NCBI GenBank assembly: GCA_000783305.1
Contig: JROE01000017.1
Span: forward strand, 1-64,000
Direction of reading: 5' to 3'
Length of the DNA stretch: 64,000 nt
Source of the DNA: Sphingobacteriaceae bacterium DW12
GTDB lineage: Bacteria > Bacteroidota > Bacteroidia > Sphingobacteriales > Sphingobacteriaceae
Shown: piece by piece, positions 58,551 through 64,000 of the stretch
Layout of the letters: each line of letters begins with the position of its first letter
Position numbering within the stretch: the stretch's first letter is position 1
Made by a program: the position numbers and the translations under genes
Notes under the pieces: generated by a model
Databases searched by the model: none
Told to the model about the DNA's origin: nothing
The model's input: only the letters and a program-made list of their open reading frames with translations

Positions 58551-59642
58551 ATGATAATGGAATTAGGATTAAGCGAGTGTCTTTCACCCGAATTAGACAG
58601 CAGATTTAAACACTTATGGCACTTGGTGGGTAATACCCCTATGCTAGAGCTGCATTATGTTTATAAAGGTAAACAGGGTAAAATCTATGTAAAGTGTGAA
58701 AACTATAATTTAACAGGAAGTATTAAAGATCGAATGGCTTTATACATTTTGTACAAGGCTTACATGAATTGTCAAATTCGCCCTTCAGATATGATAGTGG
58801 AGGCAACGAGCGGCAATACTGGAATCGCATTTTCAGCAATTGGTAAAGCTTTGGGACACCAGGTCAAAATTATTATGCCCAATTGGTTAAGCAAGGAACG
58901 CATCGATATCATCAAGAGTATGGGGGCTGATATACAGTTGGTCTCTAAGGAAGAGGGGGGCTTTTTGGGCAGCATCCGTATGAGTGAGGAGATGGCTGCT
59001 AAAGGTGGCGTATTCCTCCCGAGACAATTCGAGAATCAATTCAATGCTGAAGCCCATGAGCTGACTACGGGTAAGGAAATTGCAATGCAACTCTCTTCTA
59101 TTGGTCTGATCACGGACGCTTTTGTTGCAGGAGTAGGTACAGGTGGTACTGTGATGGGAGTGGGTAATTACCTTCGCAATCAAAATCCTGAAGTTCGTGT
59201 TCATCCACTTGAGCCCGCCGAAAGTCCTACCCTTTCCACAGGACACAAAGTAGGTTCGCATCGTATACAGGGCATCTCTGACGAGTTTATACCCGCTATT
59301 GTCAAGTTGGATAGTTTGGATTCGGTGATCAAGGCTTGTGACGGTGATTCAATCATCATGGCCCAAAAACTAGCAAAGGAATTGGGGCTTGCCGTAGGGA
59401 TATCTTCAGGCGCCAATGTAATCGGGGCCATCAAGTTGAAAGAAGAAATGGGCGCTGATGCTACTGTCGTGACGTTACTATGTGATGACAATAAAAAATA
59501 TTTGAGTACTGATTTGGTCAAAGACGAACTTGTGAAGGAGGGATATATATCATCTGACCTGAAGTTTATTGGATTTCATCCAATCTGTAGGCTGGAACAA
59601 CCTCTTTTTGGAGCAAAAGTCTCTACGAGCCATGTTTATTAA
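58551..59642 (+). CDS. PLP-dependent cysteine synthase / cystathionine beta-synthase family enzyme
   Basis: Fold-type II PLP enzyme of about 363 aa. The PLP lysine is in NLTGSIKDRMA (about K59), the phosphate-binding loop is ATSGNTGIAF, and the substrate motif is GVGTGGTVMGVG, all in place. It is 30-60 residues longer than CysK, with an N-terminal lead (SECLSPELDSRF) and a C-terminal extension. The exact substrate (O-acetylserine, serine or another amino acid) is not clear. The start is the ATG at 58551 or 58557. The divergent Lrp-type gene suggests amino-acid control. Confidence 0.85.
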   Translation: MIMELGLSECLSPELDSRFKHLWHLVGNTPMLELHYVYKGKQGKIYVKCENYNLTGSIKDRMALYILYKAYMNCQIRPSDMIVEATSGNTGIAFSAIGKALGHQVKIIMPNWLSKERIDIIKSMGADIQLVSKEEGGFLGSIRMSEEMAAKGGVFLPRQFENQFNAEAHELTTGKEIAMQLSSIGLITDAFVAGVGTGGTVMGVGNYLRNQNPEVRVHPLEPAESPTLSTGHKVGSHRIQGISDEFIPAIVKLDSLDSVIKACDGDSIIMAQKLAKELGLAVGISSGANVIGAIKLKEEMGADATVVTLLCDDNKKYLSTDLVKDELVKEGYISSDLKFIGFHPICRLEQPLFGAKVSTSHVY

Positions 59643-59658
59643 TGTTCAATCAATAGGT

Positions 59659-59688
59659 GTTGGGGCCGTGTCAACCACACGTCCCAAC
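59659..59688. terminator. Hairpin after the cysteine synthase-like gene
   Basis: GTTGGG (59659-59664) with CCCAAC (59683-59688) encloses CGTGT with ACACG around the loop CAACC, leaving a small internal bulge. It starts 17 bp after the stop but no T-run follows, so its role as terminator is unsure. Confidence 0.45.
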
Positions 59689-59775
59689 AGGATTGGATAA
59701 TACGGCCTTATTAAGGATAATCAACCTATATTACAAGAATATTCATATCCACACAACTATTAAAAAGGCCTCAAT

Positions 59776-59797
59776 GGATCCGTCATATGGCGGATCC
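59776..59797. promoter_or_regulatory. 22-bp near-perfect palindrome before the dsbD-like gene
   Basis: GGATCCG (59776-59782) and CGGATCC (59791-59797) flank an 8-bp centre that itself contains CATATG. There is no T-run after it and it is 47 bp before the ATG, so an operator is more likely than a terminator. Confidence 0.45.
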
Positions 59798-59843
59798 TAA
59801 AATCAACAAGATTGCTTCATTACTATAAAAACAAAAGAAACAG

Positions 59844-61523
59844 ATGAAATTCTATTTAAAACTAATTTTATTCATTTTGCTACTGTTACCCGTGCTGGCT
59901 TCAGCCTCCAGTTTGCAGGATAGTATCGCAACTGACAGCTCAATTCTTTCGGATATGCCGTCGGATCTGGAGTTCTCAGATGCGGTGACAGAAGAAATTG
60001 AGGATACCGCCCTTGTCGAGCGGGATTCTGCTGCGGTAGCGGCAAATCCTAGATTTGGAGATGCTCCGAGTTCCGGAAGTGACTCCTTATGGGGGATTTT
60101 TATTGCAGGACTTCTAGGCGGATTTGCTGCTTTCCTAATGCCCTGTATATTTCCGATGGTACCATTGACGGTCAGCTTCTTTACCAAAAAGGCCGGTAAT
60201 AAAGCTCAAGCAGTAGGGCAGGCCCTATTGTATGGTCTCTTTATTATTGTCATCTATGTGGCCTTGGGCATGGTGGTTACGATTGTTTTTGGGTCAGATG
60301 CACTCAATTCCCTGTCTACCAATGGGATTTTCAACTTCTTTTTCTTCCTGCTCTTGGTGATATTTGCCGCTTCATTCTTTGGAGCGTTCGAAATTACATT
60401 GCCCAGCTCCTTTGTCAATAAGATTGATGCAAAGTCGGATAAAGGCGGATTGATAGGTCTATTTTTTATGTCTTTCAGCTTGGCGTTGGTTTCTTTTTCT
60501 TGTACTGGTCCCATTATCGGGACATTGCTGGTCGATGCGGCTGCTAAAGGAGATCGTTTGGGACCTGCTATCGGAATGCTTGGTTTCTCCGTTGCATTGG
60601 CCATTCCATTCGCACTATTTGCCATGTTCCCATCTTTACTTAAATCAATGCCAAAATCAGGAGGCTGGTTGAATAGCGTCAAAGTAGTATTGGGATTCTT
60701 GGAGCTAGCATTGGCTTTAAAGTTCCTCTCCAACGTCGATTTGGCCTATCATTGGAACTGGTTAGATCGTGAGGTCTTCTTGTCGCTATGGATTGTGATA
60801 TTTGGATTAATGGGACTATACTTAATCGGTAAAATAAAATTCTCCCATGATAGTGACCTAAAATTTATGTCGGTACCCAGGACTATCATTGCCATAATTG
60901 TATTTTCATTTGTAGTTTACATGGTTCCGGGTCTTTGGGGTGCACCTCTTAAGTCCATTTCGGCATTCTTACCACCATCAGCTACGCAAGATTTCGACTT
61001 GACTACCGGTATATCTGCAAGTGGTGTTACAGCACATGATGGAAAAATAAAGAAGTATGCCGAAATATTCCATGAACGTGGTACTCCAAAAGGATTTGAT
61101 CCTTACTATGATTACGATCAAGGATTAGCGACAGCCAAGGAAGTCAACAAACCTGTCATCATTGATTTCACAGGTTGGAATTGCGTCAATTGTAGGCAAA
61201 TGGAAGCCAATGTGTGGACGGATCCACGTGTAGCCAAAATCCTGAAAGAACAATTTGTGATGGTTGAACTGTTTGTAGATGACAAAACCGAATTGGCTAA
61301 AAAAGAGCAATATGTTTCTACGTTCAGCGGCAAGAAAATAAAGACCATCGGAGGTAAGAATAGCGATTTTCAGGCAGCCACATTCAATAGTAATTCGCAA
61401 CCACTCTATGTCTTAGTAGATACCGACGGAACAGTGCTAGTCCTCCCTAGCGGTGCCGATTACAATGTGGAGAGCTATATCAAATTTTTGGAAAGCGGAC
61501 TTACAAAGTTTAAAGAACAATAA
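59844..61523 (+). CDS. DsbD-like thiol:disulfide interchange protein
   Basis: Inner-membrane protein passing reducing power from cytoplasmic thioredoxin to the periplasm. Of 559 aa, a signal peptide (about 1-22) is followed by an acidic linker (about 23-80) and eight membrane helices (about 82-365) with the redox cysteines Cys101 (FLMPCIFPM) and Cys220 (SFSCTGPI). The C-terminal thioredoxin-like domain (about 415-559) has W445-N-C-V-N-C450. The N-terminal DsbD-alpha domain of classical DsbD, about 120 residues with its own Cys pair, is missing. It is probably the reductant for secreted thiol proteins such as 4843-6075. Confidence 0.92.
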   Translation: MKFYLKLILFILLLLPVLASASSLQDSIATDSSILSDMPSDLEFSDAVTEEIEDTALVERDSAAVAANPRFGDAPSSGSDSLWGIFIAGLLGGFAAFLMPCIFPMVPLTVSFFTKKAGNKAQAVGQALLYGLFIIVIYVALGMVVTIVFGSDALNSLSTNGIFNFFFFLLLVIFAASFFGAFEITLPSSFVNKIDAKSDKGGLIGLFFMSFSLALVSFSCTGPIIGTLLVDAAAKGDRLGPAIGMLGFSVALAIPFALFAMFPSLLKSMPKSGGWLNSVKVVLGFLELALALKFLSNVDLAYHWNWLDREVFLSLWIVIFGLMGLYLIGKIKFSHDSDLKFMSVPRTIIAIIVFSFVVYMVPGLWGAPLKSISAFLPPSATQDFDLTTGISASGVTAHDGKIKKYAEIFHERGTPKGFDPYYDYDQGLATAKEVNKPVIIDFTGWNCVNCRQMEANVWTDPRVAKILKEQFVMVELFVDDKTELAKKEQYVSTFSGKKIKTIGGKNSDFQAATFNSNSQPLYVLVDTDGTVLVLPSGADYNVESYIKFLESGLTKFKEQ

Positions 61524-61529
61524 TCATTA

Positions 61530-61559
61530 ACCCCCCCCATTCAACCGAATGGGGGGGGT
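61530..61559. terminator. Convergent terminator hairpin with C8/G8 runs
   Basis: ACCCCCCCCATTC (61530-61542) and GAATGGGGGGGGT (61547-61559) make a 13-bp perfect stem with loop AACC. It lies in the 62-bp gap between convergent dsbD-like and GH3 genes. No U-tract follows on the plus strand. The eight-base C and G runs are unusual for this genome. Confidence 0.7.
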
Positions 61560-61585
61560 ATGAAGCATGCGATTTTGTAAAAACC

Positions 61586-63961
61586 CTATAATGGATAATC
61601 CTGTTTCAATATAAATGCCGATTCCAGTTTGATACTATCAGATGAATTCCCTACTAGTACCTTAAATTTCCCCTTTTCTACTTTCCAATTTTTGTGAGTA
61701 TCTAATAGTTTCAAATCTTCTTTATTAAGATTCAGCCTAAAGGATGCTAATCCGCCCTTTTTAATATTTTTCCGCTCGAATCCTTTAAGCTGTTTGACAG
61801 GTGTTACTACACTGCTAACTTCGTCCACAATGTATAGCTGTACGACTTCTTCCCCGTCACGGTCCCCAACATTGGCCACATCAAAAGAGACCGTGCAGTT
61901 AAAGTCATCCGTCCCTTCCTCAAGCTCGATGTGTATATTGCTGTAATCAAACGTAGTATAACTCAGGCCATAACCAAATGCATATAAGGGCTTTGCATCC
62001 ATTTCTACATAGTTGTGATGAGTAGGCTTGCTATAGTTGTAATGTACAGGCAATTGCCCAACAGACTTCGCTACTGAAATCGGTAGCCGTCCTGCGGGAT
62101 TATAATCTCCGAAAAGAACATCCGCAATTGCATTGCCACCTTCCTGTCCCGGATACCATGCATCCAAGATAGCTCCAATATGACTGTCTGCCCAATTTAG
62201 ATTAAGTGGACGACCTTTTATCATGATCAGCACTATAGGCTTTCCAGTTTCTGCTAATGCCTTTAATAATTTAGATTGATGGCCCAGCATATCCAAGGTA
62301 GATCGGTCGAATCCCTCTCCACTTTCCATGTCGGCGATCTTGCCAGGGCCAGTGGTCACCGTAGCGGCGCCGGTCTCTTGGTAGGAAGTCTTAAAATCGC
62401 GTGCACTGGAACCTCCCAATACCACGATGGCTACATCAGCTTGCTCAGCTGCCGCTACAGCAGCTGCAATATCGGTCGTACTGGTGTCCCGTATATCGCA
62501 ACCTTTGACATAGTCAACAACAGTCTCTTTAGCGACCACAGCACGGATACCTGCTAACACGGTTTTAATCTTTTTTTCGGGCTGAGGTGCGGTATAATCT
62601 CCTAACTGATTGTAGATGTTGTCCGCATTAGGGCCAATGACGGCAATACGGCTTAGTGATTTAGGAAGCGGAAGTAGCTTGTTATCATTTTTAAGCAAAA
62701 TGATAGACTCTTGGGCCACACGTTTTGCTAACTTGATGTTTTCAGATGTCCCGACCTTTTGATCAACCAATTTTTCATCTACATAGGGGTGTTCAAATAA
62801 TCCCAAAGCAAATTTTTGATAAAGAACCCGAGATACCGCCTTATCTAATACAGTGTGACTGACCATCCCTTTATTGACCGCCTCCAAGAGCGCTGGGCCA
62901 AATCCATATCCACTCAGATCGGCATCCAATCCCGCTGATATACTTTGTGCGGCAGCATCCGCAGGAGTTTCGGCTGTCTTGTGGCTTCCGTTAAGCCCTG
63001 AAATGCTCCCTAGGTCAGATACTGTAAAGCCTTTGAAGCCCCATTGTTTTCGTAAAATATCATCTAATAACCACGGGTTGGCTGTACAGGGAATTCCATC
63101 TATTGAGTTATAAGCCGTCATGATGGATCCAGCACCAGCCTTTACAGCTTCATGAAATGGGGGGAGATAGCTCTGCAGTAATACCCGTTCACCTACAGAG
63201 ATGCTTCCGCCATTGTGTCCGCCTTCTGGTACCCCATAGGCCACGAAGTGCTTCAACGTCGCAATAATTTTGTCCCGAGCGCCTACATGTGTTCCCTGGA
63301 AGCCGGTCACCATTGATTTGCCCATGCGCCCTATCAAATAGGGGTCTTCACCGTATGACTCTTCCGTCCTTGACCAACGCGGTTCACGAGCAAGGTCTAA
63401 AATAGGACCGTATCCATTCCGCCCACCGACAGCGTATGTTTCTTTAGCAATTGTACTCGCCATCTCTTGGATAAGAGCTGGGTTCCAGGTACTGGCCTGT
63501 CCGATGGCCGTCGGAAATACGGTTGCTCCGATTGCCATATGTCCATGTGGGGCCTCTTCAGATAGTAACAGCGGAATGCCCAATCGTGTGCTGTCAACCA
63601 TGAAACGTTGAATAGCATTCGTTGCCCGAGCAGCTTCTCGTGGATTCAAGCCATTGTCCAAGGTTTTCTGTGTCCAAGGGTCTGCCCTTAAAGTGGCCCA
63701 CAACATGCCAATATGTTGTTCCTTTACTGCTTTTCTTAATTTTTCACTGGGACCTACCTGTGCGCCTTGTTTCTCATACATTTCCCACCCTAGGAGTTTG
63801 GATAGTTGACCTACTTTCTCTTCTACAGACATCCTTGCTATCAGATCCTTGACCCTTTCTTCGATAGATAGCTGGGGATTTTTGTACGGAATTACTTGCG
63901 CGTAGCTTTGACTTAGCCCGAAATATAGTAGCCCGAAGACAATAACCTGTTTTATATTCAT
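61586..63961 (-). CDS. bglX: Secreted GH3 family beta-glucosidase
   Basis: Retaining glycoside hydrolase of 791 aa exported by a signal peptide (about 1-22, ending SYAQV). The N-terminal GH3 barrel (about 30-380) carries the nucleophile Asp316 in KGFTVSDLGSI and the substrate-binding motif LKHFVAYG (about 236-243). The C-terminal sandwich domain (about 430-650) and a fibronectin III-like domain (about 690-770, EEVVQLYIVDE) follow. The domain order and length match BglX-type periplasmic glucosidases, but xylosidase or other beta-glycosidase activity is possible. The gene starts 39 bp from the window edge, so its operon context to the right is not visible. Confidence 0.93.
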   Translation of the reverse strand: MNIKQVIVFGLLYFGLSQSYAQVIPYKNPQLSIEERVKDLIARMSVEEKVGQLSKLLGWEMYEKQGAQVGPSEKLRKAVKEQHIGMLWATLRADPWTQKTLDNGLNPREAARATNAIQRFMVDSTRLGIPLLLSEEAPHGHMAIGATVFPTAIGQASTWNPALIQEMASTIAKETYAVGGRNGYGPILDLAREPRWSRTEESYGEDPYLIGRMGKSMVTGFQGTHVGARDKIIATLKHFVAYGVPEGGHNGGSISVGERVLLQSYLPPFHEAVKAGAGSIMTAYNSIDGIPCTANPWLLDDILRKQWGFKGFTVSDLGSISGLNGSHKTAETPADAAAQSISAGLDADLSGYGFGPALLEAVNKGMVSHTVLDKAVSRVLYQKFALGLFEHPYVDEKLVDQKVGTSENIKLAKRVAQESIILLKNDNKLLPLPKSLSRIAVIGPNADNIYNQLGDYTAPQPEKKIKTVLAGIRAVVAKETVVDYVKGCDIRDTSTTDIAAAVAAAEQADVAIVVLGGSSARDFKTSYQETGAATVTTGPGKIADMESGEGFDRSTLDMLGHQSKLLKALAETGKPIVLIMIKGRPLNLNWADSHIGAILDAWYPGQEGGNAIADVLFGDYNPAGRLPISVAKSVGQLPVHYNYSKPTHHNYVEMDAKPLYAFGYGLSYTTFDYSNIHIELEEGTDDFNCTVSFDVANVGDRDGEEVVQLYIVDEVSSVVTPVKQLKGFERKNIKKGGLASFRLNLNKEDLKLLDTHKNWKVEKGKFKVLVGNSSDSIKLESAFILKQDYPL

Positions 63962-64000
63962 TAGTATTAATTTTTATATTAAATTGAGGCGTTCCCAAAC

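Noticed and set aside
1..64000. CRISPR array, prophage, defence island or secondary-metabolite cluster
   Set aside because: No regular spaced repeats, no phage or Cas genes and no polyketide or peptide synthase modules are visible; fabF stands alone.

Overview
The window is a conventional chromosomal segment of a low-GC member of the Bacteroidota, most likely a Sphingobacteriaceae relative (Sphingobacterium/Pedobacter type). This rests on SprA of the type IX secretion system next to ruvA and maeB, a bifunctional HisB and HisIE, Bacteroidota-type LpxH, DUF2480/DUF3108/DUF3109 proteins, and promoters of the Bacteroidota form (TTTG, 19-20 nt spacer, TAnnTTTG). Genes have signal peptides ending in A-Q or A-Q-E, weak ribosome binding sites, and many intrinsic terminators. 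I found no phage, CRISPR array, defence island, resistance cassette or biosynthetic cluster. The genes are housekeeping, envelope and metabolic; what is unusual lies mainly between them.

Layout. 1-2.4 kb: edge of a tRNA, prfA, a guanidinium-type SMR exporter and lpxH (all minus). 2.6-7.5 kb: secreted prolyl oligopeptidase (+), then a secreted thioredoxin-like protein and a secreted C1 peptidase (-). 7.7-11.7 kb: a minus-strand run DUF2480 > DUF3108 > DUF3109 > polyprenyl synthase > TerC. 11.7-17.3 kb: PpiD-like foldase, lptC with an outer-membrane protein, and a polytopic DUF6427-like protein. 17.4-22.9 kb: ccmB-ccmC-ccmD (no ccmA), a YtxH protein, an MsbA-like ABC exporter, a coiled-coil membrane protein and a DUF62 SAM hydrolase. 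23.3-27 kb (+): phoH, purC, a structured RNA, a STAS protein and RNase Z. 27.1-32.2 kb (+): the histidine operon hisC-B-H-A-F-IE without hisG and hisD. 32.3-37 kb: WD40 protein, DUF2339-DUF3999 pair; then fRMsr (-).

37.7-49.3 kb (-): sprA, ruvA, maeB, dacB. 49.9-54.8 kb: aminopeptidase P, a degenerate HMA-like protein, a TetR-fabF pair and gtrA. 54.9-55.1 kb: a short element with terminal inverted repeats, probably a MITE. 55.4-57.9 kb: LytS-type kinase and LytTR regulator, followed by two small uncharacterised genes. 57.9-64 kb: divergent lrp and cysteine synthase-like genes, a DsbD-like protein, and a secreted GH3 glucosidase at the right edge.

The points most worth a second look are: (i) a four-hairpin RNA ending in an intrinsic terminator just before the STAS gene, with its own possible promoter; (ii) a nearly identical 30-nt promoter module upstream of hisC and of dacB, with a looser third copy upstream of the LytS kinase; (iii) a TetR promoter in which an 18-bp palindrome fills the spacer and the start codon lies a few bases after the predicted transcription start; (iv) the MITE-like element; (v) a 101-bp dyad between hisF and hisIE; and (vi) two small HMA-fold-like proteins that have lost the metal-binding CxxC. 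None of these amounts to a proven new system. All structural RNA and promoter calls were made by eye from the sequence.
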